Below are positions 40,401-45,295 of a stretch of DNA of 64,000 nt, piece by piece; the stretch's first letter is position 1; each line of letters opens with the position of its first letter. The stretch covers positions 36,842-100,841 of the forward strand of contig DCFZ01000049.1 in NCBI GenBank assembly GCA_002314455.1, given 5' to 3'. A program made the position numbers and the translations under genes. The notes beneath the pieces are model-generated. The model worked only from the letters and a program-made list of their open reading frames with translations. It was not told the origin of the DNA and searched no databases. Source of the DNA: Lentisphaeria bacterium UBA1791 (GTDB lineage: Bacteria > Verrucomicrobiota > Lentisphaeria > Victivallales > Victivallaceae).

Positions 40401-41826
40401 CTACATCTACGGCATCAGCGCCTTCAATTCGGCGGAATCGGCGAAGAGTTCGCAGTTCCACGACGCCGAAACGGTGGTGATGACGATCGGCAGCACCATT
40501 ACGGACGTTACCTACGGCGGAGGCAATATCGGCTTTGCCGGCAGTACGGTGACGAAGAGCGTCTACGCAGGCGTGGAGGTTTCCGGCGGCACGGTAATCG
40601 ATAATACGTCGATTACTGCCGTCGGCGTTGAGGGCAAGGATGGTTCGTACTCCGCGTTGATCGGCGGTAGCGATGTCAAAGGTGTATATAATGAGAAAGG
40701 AAAGTTGGTGACAGCTGCTCACGTAACGCAAAGCGGCAGTACGTCGATCACGGTGACGGGCGAGAGCAACATCACCGGCAAGGGGCTGATCGGTTCGAGC
40801 TACGTGACGGGCGGTACCCTGACGCTGAAAGGGAGCACTTCATCGATTGCCGTGGAATCCGGTAGTTTCAACAGTCTGGTCGTCGGCGGCGTGCTGCTCA
40901 ACAAGGCGGGGGCCTCGGTCGTGGGCGATCTGCATACGGCGGTGACGATTTCCGGCGGCACGATGAAAGCGGTCGCCGGCGGATGCTATATCCAAAGCAG
41001 CGAAGTTCAGGCAAAGACCTCGGTTGTCGGTGTTACGGAAAGCACGGCGAATGTGACGATCTCCGGTGGCGTGATCCTCAACAGCGTCTACGGCGGCAAC
41101 ATCGGCAAGGTTCCGGCGGTTTCCACGGATGAGTCGAGTGAATGGGGCGGAGACACCAGTGTGACGATCGATGCGACGGAAAACAAGATCAAGATCGGCG
41201 GCAATATTGTCGCCGGCAGCGACGGTACAGGTGTCATCAGCGGCAATACGCTGATCACCTTTAAAGGCAGCGGATCGAATCTGACGATCAACGGCAACAT
41301 CACGGGCGGCAGCAGCGGTGGCACGGATGGCAAAGATGCCAGTTGCGTTACGGGCAGTCGGACCCTTGCCTTTGATCAGTTCAACGGGACGCTGGGATCG
41401 AGCAATCGCAAGGTCATCGGTTTCACCAAAGTGGAACTTACCGGCAGTTCGGTGAGTCTTGCCGGTTACGGGCAGTTGGCGAGCGTCGGCGACTGGACCA
41501 TCACCGACGGTACGCTTGATTGGGGCAAAGGCGCGAATAACTTTGCCGGCGACAAGTTGAACTTGGTCTCGACGAACGATATCGGCGCGGAGGGCTGGAC
41601 GGTCTTTAAACTCGGCGCCGGCTTAACGACGGGATGGGGTGGCTTCATGACCGATAGTTCGGTTACGGACAACGTCTCGGTCAAACTGACAGTTGGCGGG
41701 ACGGATTACACGCTCGTCGGCGTCAAGGAAGAACAGACGGGGCCGGTGGTCTACTACGCGGATGCGAACTACAAGTTCTATCTCGACACCACCGACAACG
41801 CGCTCAAAGTGGCGAAACTGGCGTAA
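28420..41826 (+). CDS. giant modular beta-strand repeat protein (4468 residues)
   Basis: One uninterrupted frame from ATG 28420 (AAGGAG at 28408-28413). There is no signal peptide or membrane segment: it begins MAISYYSTQWIGLATN. The sequence is Gly/Thr/Ala/Val/Asn-rich and very poor in Cys, like a long parallel beta-helix. A module header of the type [AS]W-x-gl-x(3)-G-x-V-x-V-xGNTYTIGtDAFAt recurs at about 28444, 30442, 31969, 32545, 33760, 34672, 36195, 37615 and 39322. Most headers are preceded by a strand such as ITIDATGY and a short YxxxxxGxxLYL tail. The last 1.5 kb (about 40330 on) lacks the header and resembles autotransporter passenger sequence, ending KFYLDTTDNALKVAKLA. No beta-barrel, RTX, LPXTG or PEP-CTERM end is seen. 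It is probably a surface or extracellular adhesin-like protein with an unknown export route. Confidence 0.9.
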   Translation: MAISYYSTQWIGLATNAVVAVPGGTAVIGVDAFSDYAQAKAAGDVVLCDVFCSNDWADASGTVDVVIEGDTYTLTVGEQAFGTFAAAANQVATNSYGGVYVYTSATPVAASIYYSGAWDQLEDYTVVFVGSTVWDATGAQVSTTGGTAIIGVNAFGTKSEASAKAASYTGASITTGSSDIYLHSDWVSGVVTAGDTVAVTLADGSVVTAVYGGNAGIMSGTTAAAYRTSIENIGVTARTKNQTVYFVGGSIAQEDSTSNGGDYTWGAKTVVYNTYIQRISAGTPYTVAYTLSPELYLLEGARVGVVYAAGYAGGDKAYVYIAKDAYASSVISAQSNGERSVGIVEVDVDGGTVGTVQGANQKITEEMNFTLRNNAVGTLFRVGVDSGDDFSRLSCDVNFTIVDSSLSSGITVSHRDFGRNGWAGSFNVAIQDVNITITNSYVQAISNGTSAWSFKSYTVTLDGGSIQTLTPRVNSGDYYANYCNVTGGTATITGGTFRAMVSDAGTGDNTETNWIDSDVRFLTTTSTVVTYNNDGTITVRNGVFYNANGAANQKWIVGGTATFVGGTHNLVTLSVVGDEASTVDTMYGVEAITIDATAELIAKTTFSYNVPITIDATGFEFSGLDTRKVVLTTPGTSALTGKITVLENGTTSHNYNYERKGKNLYLTYTAVTSMAWRTRKAGETVSVGGNTYTIGVDAFASVADAKAAGYAGARSMDIFVNSAWEGTTAGETVYAVLFDGSTVAATYGENAFSTITAGGTAAASAKYNLYVVDGTYGNYYGCGRPLVFAKGYIPNIYAVQQATTTAELYILGGTVSSARAFSGAVTDGYLYMEGGTSTSSIQPGSAACATTTMEFVGSTITGVFGNNALSVSSAYSYIVRDHSVVIGDVWVGTNSGSNMSNFRGDINITVDNSQVTGGVKLSTRSTAFWAGAYSMTIQNINISVAGGTVGSFSTGGSTPWNAVKSLTVTLDSSTVTTNSTDYSQITTEITGGTATFVSGGTIVTVAGGGGSISGVVEVLEAGAQVEGNVRWVGGVATYNADGSVTIVGNGYGTKSSTSALLYIGNKYYNLQQGESVTVTGGSYARKTLHVTGGTSETGTVKGFLDAVIDADSYLYMTGNGLYQNIIVDVTGYTGGNREVAHFPSVYTDWNLLTVENGTTSKRYDAVKSGYTIQLKKRYGYFAGAWRDLETGDKVVVNGNTLTIGTSAFTTYAAMMDYVGGTVEQSNVGDFFLNDTWVAGNTVAVAINDENINFVVNDTNAFNTASAAYAAYAAAAFANGSFTVQSGTFTLDGAVSVYDLNLDAAANLTTGTLTVNGSLTIDATNYTLGDNERKLLISADQIVAGNYVLNQAGSDYYLSLEAGNLYLTHAPVYYTELWADMSAGDIVTVNGNSYTIGVNAFANYDDARTKALATGGAVRDLDTYFSSAWSANQLATIYARGGSYTGLVGNAAKGWINAYTTRDIATQAHTSEYPDGGIVVTGLTFTGRTQLETTYATPIIYKGLVSTKGGDQFTMLFDGTAAGTAKGGYAVIGENSVITTLGLAPRDASFVQGDVVVKVVDNARIGELLIGGLYDGRLGNPNETTGSLTTNVTVTVKGATVTSIYGSGYSSPTFANVTINAINTKGSRIYGAGALECDMLQGDMTVNLTSSTYGSLISWYNSNVGAAFGMKGQLRVNIVGGSNCVTDGIVLRNTDTLTIKADAYLYTRSITNYATDETRYAGTISIDATDYTGGTRMFFQTRLGGDYALAVAGNDQYKITRTAIDDGWGYYLQQKIAYYTSDWKDLAPDTVVVAGGETVKIGEYAFTTYAAAQSTGYKTSVGDFFANNTWTVGGTISETINGETLYFVVDQANAFTSAAAAYAAYKEAGFVDGSFTVESGTHTIGEDVSVKHLTIGGDLTADNVTATADLTLGANAKLTADAISAPAISIGNGAQVTATGTITATSTVTLGENAQLSAASISTADLAISSGASITVTGAISATNAITVDANATIQAASILTADFSFSHTDAIALTGALTATGTITIDATGADLAPAQSKLLVAANSIAAGSYVVLENGTASSNYVACVKADGLYLQEKNVNVVNTAWLGLADGTVVHTAYGDKTLGTDAFATFAVGVNAGKALNTLVSMDANYNTAWAAGDTVTLATVGETPVTAMVAAGNAYYLYQNNAYTTRANAIANKNQYAIAHVYGATTGQSAATYTTYDGQSHSGIVYENAQLGDVTVGIGDIYVIGSTFATRMRGYGNGAITSGDQMNYYLDNSYVKTFTNLGSSYGASLSIDINSYKLTTPDGWWNFDTNLVAVNGSTIASVNPYGRGGGANAWLDVHGSFNLTVDRSYVGAIAVGDEWGTNDFMWDEGFNIVIKNGGRIATLRFSNCGANNVTLDGGTTGSVAFAANRAARTVTGSGNTYSRAAVSAGAVTWSVTGGRQSVIMCDFTLRAADATYIGRTNSDALTVSGNSTSLQFTAAVTNNGSITVTGAAALIGNSTITNSGSITITGASELSSGSTFTNTGSITIAVGSTMTLSGNLTTTGSFTIDATGFVLDPGVYFIKVVDAKNTLSVSDFTLTGGASGMSIFVKDGDLYYGEAPVKITVAVAGIAQGETVVIGGNAYTVGTDIFASAAAALEAGHHNIESLDTYVNDAWSDLAAGEKVVVDGYTATIGTDAFAAVNSTSIAKASALGGVFRVSGNAAAACTIREVDTRYSGVSTITGNFFGNSTSGVVSNAKLLIDGDTVTTLGNTIVVVGAATVNNADITLNNASLNRIWGVQTGATALTGTLTLNVTGSTVGCFTLGGNESGWSGITAFAGNADVKFTNSIVGVIGHGYRNFGAATDGNSGANVKDYTITLANSKVGAIGTGNGTIGAVEYDTNTWIGTTSFTVNMAGSTVTTIEGGRTLTTTLGGTAVLTGGTHTGESFTGTKFYNMGGAEVFNDDGTVTYRGGTHFNEQNQVITGGTMTITGGTTMRRTVNITSGSNYVGTLSNIDALNISVGDYLKVGGTLSATLNVTVDARGYEFAPETYRTAVITSANSTFNSKFTYLQDSGDKNVFVIKGDTLYYGESDTVVSRAWVDRQTGDTVTWKSNTYTIGTDAFAYANDATAANRHYIVNADTYVYLGASAGDEVTIDGLNYTVYSASGAGREVFTAASDAATQLNSIQGKRVVMLGGTGASREWFGGASAYIENCTHYWVDGGGIIGSSGSATESTSVVFASGATIGQYWSTHGANVTNAYAEVQSGAYVDRLSVSYSGAVVTNADYRVFAGGVVGVFAGDGGLGTGGTIRYTVTGGTVRGHLNTGTSSKDNTGVKGNIVVTLTGATVGGGLLGGAGGDYVTSGDYTYTITDSYIGGTFGYTGTGGADMGSMTMANFKATVKDSRIGAMSFGRVSTTAGAFDITLDNATIGDANLSLTAPNSSSSLKGVNATIKNMTRATGNVVVIDPEFGTKVTVDGDIDLSLQNLNVTQGCVSVTGGAAGSTINGDITVNATNVVIGTSLYLLNGNAAGNISVTGNATLNFNGVSIASGIYFSTNHDAATAFTGTRSINFTGGTNTIGCINEADAAVTLNVGAVLLLTDNSKVTNAITVDASTCDYSQAQYLLISGNAPVTNNITVVNDNPSKEYEIVKSGNNVYYQQKPVYFNIAWSGLTGTVEYQGKTLTIGKDAFATYAEAGTSGRAFIYAAETYLNNTYNDTDPIVVDGYTATYDTDAFNTIAKAVEAASTAGNSLRVTGWTNGKLLNINGIKNVYISENHTATTTTVKDDTAAIASLSVSVNDSNCNVFTAVAAGSVTGALNVTADNLHTTDALYILTGTTSAGNVNVSVGGGSYLQKGLYVVNSKASVTDDVTITLGNCEIYRKGIQINDATVTGGSATVGGAKTITLEEKCTATVSAITASFDTVTIKAGATLNFGKGLADDWKDSYLFALNNLVNNGTFNYNATIGQNAYKAVAINVTGNAITSTVGNVIFTNGGTTYAAEAQDVMLVDETISDKSFLDVVTIGGTNYIYGISAFNSAESAKSSQFHDAETVVMTIGSTITDVTYGGGNIGFAGSTVTKSVYAGVEVSGGTVIDNTSITAVGVEGKDGSYSALIGGSDVKGVYNEKGKLVTAAHVTQSGSTSITVTGESNITGKGLIGSSYVTGGTLTLKGSTSSIAVESGSFNSLVVGGVLLNKAGASVVGDLHTAVTISGGTMKAVAGGCYIQSSEVQAKTSVVGVTESTANVTISGGVILNSVYGGNIGKVPAVSTDESSEWGGDTSVTIDATENKIKIGGNIVAGSDGTGVISGNTLITFKGSGSNLTINGNITGGSSGGTDGKDASCVTGSRTLAFDQFNGTLGSSNRKVIGFTKVELTGSSVSLAGYGQLASVGDWTITDGTLDWGKGANNFAGDKLNLVSTNDIGAEGWTVFKLGAGLTTGWGGFMTDSSVTDNVSVKLTVGGTDYTLVGVKEEQTGPVVYYADANYKFYLDTTDNALKVAKLA
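34100..34490 (+). repeat. low-complexity beta-helix rungs in the giant gene
   Basis: A stretch of Ala/Thr/Ile/Ser-rich rungs of about 19-22 residues, with repeated phrases (LTLGANAKLTADAIS, VTLGENAQLSAASIS, ITVDANATIQAASI). The matching DNA is imperfectly repetitive. Confidence 0.7.
35824..36020 (+). repeat. three to four 60-bp repeats in the giant gene
   Basis: Tandem 20-residue units each begin N-x-G-S-I-T-[VI] (NNGSITVTG, NSGSITITG, NTGSITIAV, TTGSFTIDA). One unit fits one turn of a parallel beta-helix. Confidence 0.8.
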
Positions 41827-41847
41827 TGGAAAGAAGGAGAAATGAAA

Positions 41848-41973
41848 ATGGATCGCCTTGATTACGTTAAGCCTGAACTGCTGGAGTTCAGTTATGCGGT
41901 TCAAGGCGAGGAAAGTTGCTTTATCGACTGCGGGGGCGATTCGGTTTGCCCGGATGTCGGCGACGATATCTGA
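41848..41973 (+). CDS. 41-residue Cys-containing peptide with RiPP-leader-like N-terminus
   Basis: A small gene begins 21 bases after the giant gene, too short for routine calling. ATG 41848 is chosen because AAGGAG at 41834-41839 lies 8 bases before it; ATG 41842 would be only 2 away. The N-terminus is MDRLDYVKPELLEF, with Y6-xx-P9-x-L11. This YxxPxL pattern is known from lasso and other RiPP leader peptides, where it binds the PqqD-like recognition element. The C-terminal part has Cys 24, 28 and 34, a GG at 29-30 and a strongly acidic end (CPDVGDDI), like a modifiable core. The two genes share a promoter and end at one terminator. No radical-SAM, YcaO, lasso cyclase, RRE or peptidase gene is visible in the window, so maturation is unproven. 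It could instead be a small conserved partner of the giant protein. Confidence 0.72.
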   Translation: MDRLDYVKPELLEFSYAVQGEESCFIDCGGDSVCPDVGDDI

Positions 41974-41987
41974 AATTGTCACATTTC

Positions 41988-42020
41988 AAGCCGAAGTGCA
42001 AAACGCGCTTCGGCTTTTTT
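41988..42020 (+). terminator. terminator of the giant gene / small peptide unit
   Basis: A 12-bp stem including one G-T pair (41988-41999 with 42005-42016) has a 5-base loop and a run of six T. It ends the transcript after the small peptide gene, not between it and the giant gene. Confidence 0.92.
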
Positions 42021-42021
42021 C

Positions 42022-42049
42022 TTGCAAAAAAACGGGATGCGGCTATATT
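42022..42049 (+). promoter_or_regulatory. promoter of the HD-domain gene
   Basis: TTGCAA (42022-42027), 16-base spacer, TATATT (42044-42049), starting two bases after the terminator T-run. Confidence 0.75.
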
Positions 42050-42078
42050 AAAAAGGTTCAATTTTGACAGGGGCTTTT

Positions 42079-42636
42079 ATGGACTGGGCAGAGATATTTT
42101 TTTCCATCTATCCTGAAAATACGCCGATGCGGCAACTTTTGTTGAAGCATTCGATGCAGGTGCGCGACAAGGCGTTGTCGCTGATCGATGAATCTTCGCA
42201 CGTCGACGCCGCACTGGTTGCGCAAGCGGCGATGTTGCACGATATCGGCATCGGCAAGTGTTATGCGCCGTCGATTGGTTGCGATGGCGCCGCGCCTTAC
42301 ATCGCCCACGGCATTCTCGGCGCGGCGATGTTGCGCGAATACGGCAAGGCGCACCGTCAAAATCTCGAAGCGTTTGCGCGCATTTGCGAGCGGCACACGG
42401 GGTGCGGGCTAACCGCCGCCGAAATCGTCCGGCAGAAATTGCCGCTGCCCGTCGCCGATTATCTGCCGGAAACGCTGGAGGAATTGCTTGTCTGCTACGC
42501 CGATAAATTTTACTCGAAATCCGGTGATATGGCAGAAAAAAGCCCCGAATCGATCCGGCGTCAGCTGGAAAAATTCGGGGAAGATACGCTTCAGCGTTGG
42601 GATAAAATGGCCAAACGTTTCGGAGTGTGTCGTTAA
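42079..42636 (+). CDS. HD-domain (HDIG) phosphohydrolase
   Basis: 185 residues from ATG 42079, with AGGGG 5 bases upstream (TTG 42064 is the longer alternative). Metal ligands of the HD superfamily are visible: KHSMQV near 24, AAMLHDIGIGKC near 52-63, an AHGILGA region near 75 and ERHTGCG near 103, then CYADKFYSK. Members hydrolyse phosphoester bonds of nucleotides or signalling molecules in the cytoplasm. The closest type by eye is the small stand-alone HDIG protein family, whose substrate is unknown. It converges on the MarR-type gene with a 6-base gap. Confidence 0.85.
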   Translation: MDWAEIFFSIYPENTPMRQLLLKHSMQVRDKALSLIDESSHVDAALVAQAAMLHDIGIGKCYAPSIGCDGAAPYIAHGILGAAMLREYGKAHRQNLEAFARICERHTGCGLTAAEIVRQKLPLPVADYLPETLEELLVCYADKFYSKSGDMAEKSPESIRRQLEKFGEDTLQRWDKMAKRFGVCR

Positions 42637-42642
42637 CGTTTC

Positions 42643-43131
42643 TTATTTTTTCTCACGCGTGATCCCCTCGGAAATTTTCCGGCAGATCAACCGCGCCGCA
42701 TTTTCGAGCAACTTCGTTTCAGCGGCGGTGCATCCGGCGAAGTATTCCATCATTTTCAGATTGATGCGGTCTTCCTGTAAATTGATTACATCGTTTGCCT
42801 TTTTGGTCAGCGAGATGATGACGTTGCGGCGGTCCGCCGGATCGTCTTTGCGCTCGAAAACACCGAGTTTTACCATTTTGTTGACAAAAATCGACGCTCC
42901 TGCCGAGGTCATGCCCGTTTGCTCCATCACACAACTTAAGTTGCAGGGCAGGTGGTTCCGCACTGCCAGCAAATGATTGTACTGTTGCCGGGGCACGCGG
43001 AGCTCGTCGACGTTCCATTTCGCATTGATCAGTCGCCGCCGCTCCACATCGAGCATTCGGCACATCAGCTTGAAAATTTCGACCATGTCGAGCTTTTCGA
43101 GTTTTTGAGGTGTAATTTTATTCTGATTCAT
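42643..43131 (-). CDS. MarR-family transcriptional regulator
   Basis: 162 residues from ATG 43131; ATG 43158 would overlap the upstream stop. The centre is a winged helix: LRVPRQQYNHLLAVRNHLPCNLSCVMEQTGMTSAGASIFVNKMVKLGV, then the wing with the MarR signature DPADRRNVIISLTKKA. It should bind a palindromic operator as a dimer and respond to a small ligand. It is the last gene of the leftward lipoprotein/secretin operon (4 bases after the second secretin), so it may autoregulate that operon. It ends 6 bases from the convergent HD gene. Confidence 0.88.
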   Translation of the reverse strand: MNQNKITPQKLEKLDMVEIFKLMCRMLDVERRRLINAKWNVDELRVPRQQYNHLLAVRNHLPCNLSCVMEQTGMTSAGASIFVNKMVKLGVFERKDDPADRRNVIISLTKKANDVINLQEDRINLKMMEYFAGCTAAETKLLENAARLICRKISEGITREKK

Positions 43132-43135
43132 AGGT

Positions 43136-45277
43136 TTACCGGATCTCTTTGTATTCATCGTCGTAAAGATTGCCGATCTCGTCAAGACGTTCCAATCGGT
43201 CTTCGCGGTCGGGATCGAGCCACAATTGCTGGAAGAGCATATTGCCGAAGCGGCTCTTCATACCGGTGTTGACGCCTTTGATGATCTTGCCGATGTCTTC
43301 GCGGACGTCGCTGCCGACCGCATCGTCGAAGTTCGAGTATTCGACGTGGGCGATCAAGACCAGCTGGCTCTGCTTGATTGATTCCGTTTCCGTCGAGAAA
43401 AGTCTGCCGATGATCGGCATATCCTTGAGGTAAGGCAGGCCCGCGGTGCCGCGCACCGCCTCGGATTTGCGCAAGCCGCCGATGACGAAGTCCTCACTGC
43501 TGTAGCTGATCTGAACCGTCGTTTTGTTTTTCGAGTTGCTGGTACGGGCGGAACCGTCGGAATTCCAGCCGAGCAGCGAAATGCTGTTGAGGTCAAAGGT
43601 GAGTTGCGCCGCCTTGCCGGTGACGACCGGCGTGACCGTGAGGTTGAATTGGAAACCGTCGGTCGGCATCGGGTACTGGATCCAGCCGTGGATGATGCCG
43701 GGCGCGGCGTCGACGGCATTCCAGTCGGTGTTGTAATAATTGGCACGGGTCGAAGTGCCATCGGCGGAAACATAGCCCGTCAACCATTTGGAAAGCGCAC
43801 TCGTCGCGGTGTCGCCGCCGAGTTTGGCGATCGCGTCGTGCGTGAGGATCGTACCCGTCTGGGTGCCCATCACCCGCATCGTGTAACCCGCTTCGGCGAG
43901 GTAATAGAGTTTGCCCTGCGACATCAGTTGCTGACAGGCGGCGGTCGCATAGGCGGCGGCTTCCGTCGCGCTCATACCCTTCATCATCGCGCTTTTGTAA
44001 GCGCTGGCGTAGGCGGTCGCGTAGTCGGTCATCCCCGTCTGATTGTAGGAATCGGCGATCATGCCGGAGGGCATGATTTTCGCCATGGATTCGCGCAGGA
44101 TCGTGTCGGGATTCGGGTCGGTGTAGGTGAATTCCTGACACCCCTCGGCAATCGAAGTCGCCCCCGCCGTGTAGTAGGTGCGGTCGTAGAAAAATCCGCT
44201 GTTGACCTGAATGTTGCTCGGTTTGCGGTTCTGGGCGACGATGACGCCCTCGGCGAGACACTTCGCCTTGCCGATCGAAGTCATGAAATCGAGATACCGG
44301 GTGTTCCATTTGGGGTTGAAGTTCCAGTAGCTCGTGCGGTTGTTGCCGGAGGGCTGGACGCCGCTCGTAAAGAAGGTACCCCAGTTGCGGCGCACGACCG
44401 TGCCGGCGGAAAAGAAATCGACGCCTTCGTTGTTTTTCCAGCTCTGGAAGTCGACGCCGATGCGGTCGTCGTTTTCGGCGTAGATCTCAAGAACGCGGTA
44501 GGAAATTTTGACTTCGGGGATCTGCCGGTCGTATTTCTTGAGCATTTCCAGCATGTCAGCCCAGTTCCATTGCGGCGCCTTGACGATCAATGCGTTGAGT
44601 TCGGCGTCGACGAGCACCGTGCCGGGCGCGACGGCGAATTCCGGGTCGAGTTCCGAGGAACCGACCTTGATGAGCATATCGCGCAAATTGGCGGCGCGGC
44701 TGATGCGGGGAAAATAGACGTGCGCTTCGGCGTCGGGCAGATAGGTCAGCCCGGGGCGGTCGAGCGATTTGACGATGTTGTCGATGCCGCGCCCCTCTTT
44801 GGAATCCTTGAAGCGGTAGGCTTCGGCGGAAACGAGGAGCACACCGGTGCCGTCGGCGTATTGGACGGCGGTCACCTGCGCGGGGCTGGCGATGACGCTC
44901 TTGGCGCCGACGGCGGCTTCCAGGTAACTGCGCACGGCGTAGACGTCGGCGTGTTGCAACACATAGGGTTTGGTGATGACGTAGGGATCCGTGTTGTCGC
45001 GGATGACCTTGACTTCGCGGGTGCCTTCCTTGACGTCGATCTTCAGTTGCGCCTGAACATTGCTCGGCGCGTAACCGCCGGTCATTTCGTTGTTGGCGGA
45101 GCGCGGCGTACCGGGAATCGCCTGCGGCGTCAGATTGACGTCGCGCGTCTGTTGCGCGGGTACCGGCTGATAAAGGATCGGCTGCTGCGGTTTTTGCCGC
45201 TGCTGCGGGTTGTCGCATCCGGCAAAAATGAGCGCGGCACCGAGAGAGAAAGTGGTCCAGAAAAATTGCTGTTTCAT
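43136..45277 (-). CDS. secretin-like outer-membrane lipoprotein (GspD/PilQ type)
   Basis: 713 residues. A lipoprotein signal ends in AALIFAGC (Cys20). After a Pro/Gln-rich linker, an N-domain region (about 80-260) has the secretin_N pattern (YVLQHADVYAVRSYLEAAVG, VLVDAELNALIVKAPQWNW). Secretin signature elements lie near the C-terminus: FVIGGLRKSEAVRGTAGLPYLKDMPIIGRLFS followed by SQLVLIAHVEYS. A 250-residue insert with Tyr/Thr/Ala repeats lies between them. Secretins form large gated outer-membrane channels for type II secretion or type IV pili. No other GspE/F/G-type gene is present. It shares the phrase SWKNNEGVDFFSAG with the upstream neighbour, so the two are paralogues. The gap to that gene is 18 bases. 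Confidence 0.85.
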   Translation of the reverse strand: MKQQFFWTTFSLGAALIFAGCDNPQQRQKPQQPILYQPVPAQQTRDVNLTPQAIPGTPRSANNEMTGGYAPSNVQAQLKIDVKEGTREVKVIRDNTDPYVITKPYVLQHADVYAVRSYLEAAVGAKSVIASPAQVTAVQYADGTGVLLVSAEAYRFKDSKEGRGIDNIVKSLDRPGLTYLPDAEAHVYFPRISRAANLRDMLIKVGSSELDPEFAVAPGTVLVDAELNALIVKAPQWNWADMLEMLKKYDRQIPEVKISYRVLEIYAENDDRIGVDFQSWKNNEGVDFFSAGTVVRRNWGTFFTSGVQPSGNNRTSYWNFNPKWNTRYLDFMTSIGKAKCLAEGVIVAQNRKPSNIQVNSGFFYDRTYYTAGATSIAEGCQEFTYTDPNPDTILRESMAKIMPSGMIADSYNQTGMTDYATAYASAYKSAMMKGMSATEAAAYATAACQQLMSQGKLYYLAEAGYTMRVMGTQTGTILTHDAIAKLGGDTATSALSKWLTGYVSADGTSTRANYYNTDWNAVDAAPGIIHGWIQYPMPTDGFQFNLTVTPVVTGKAAQLTFDLNSISLLGWNSDGSARTSNSKNKTTVQISYSSEDFVIGGLRKSEAVRGTAGLPYLKDMPIIGRLFSTETESIKQSQLVLIAHVEYSNFDDAVGSDVREDIGKIIKGVNTGMKSRFGNMLFQQLWLDPDREDRLERLDEIGNLYDDEYKEIR

Positions 45278-45295
45278 AAGTTTGTGCCTCGCGGT

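Noticed and set aside
28420..41826. Type I secretion (RTX) or autotransporter substrate
   Set aside because: No GGxGxDxLx repeats, no signal peptide and no C-terminal beta-barrel or anchor motif can be seen.
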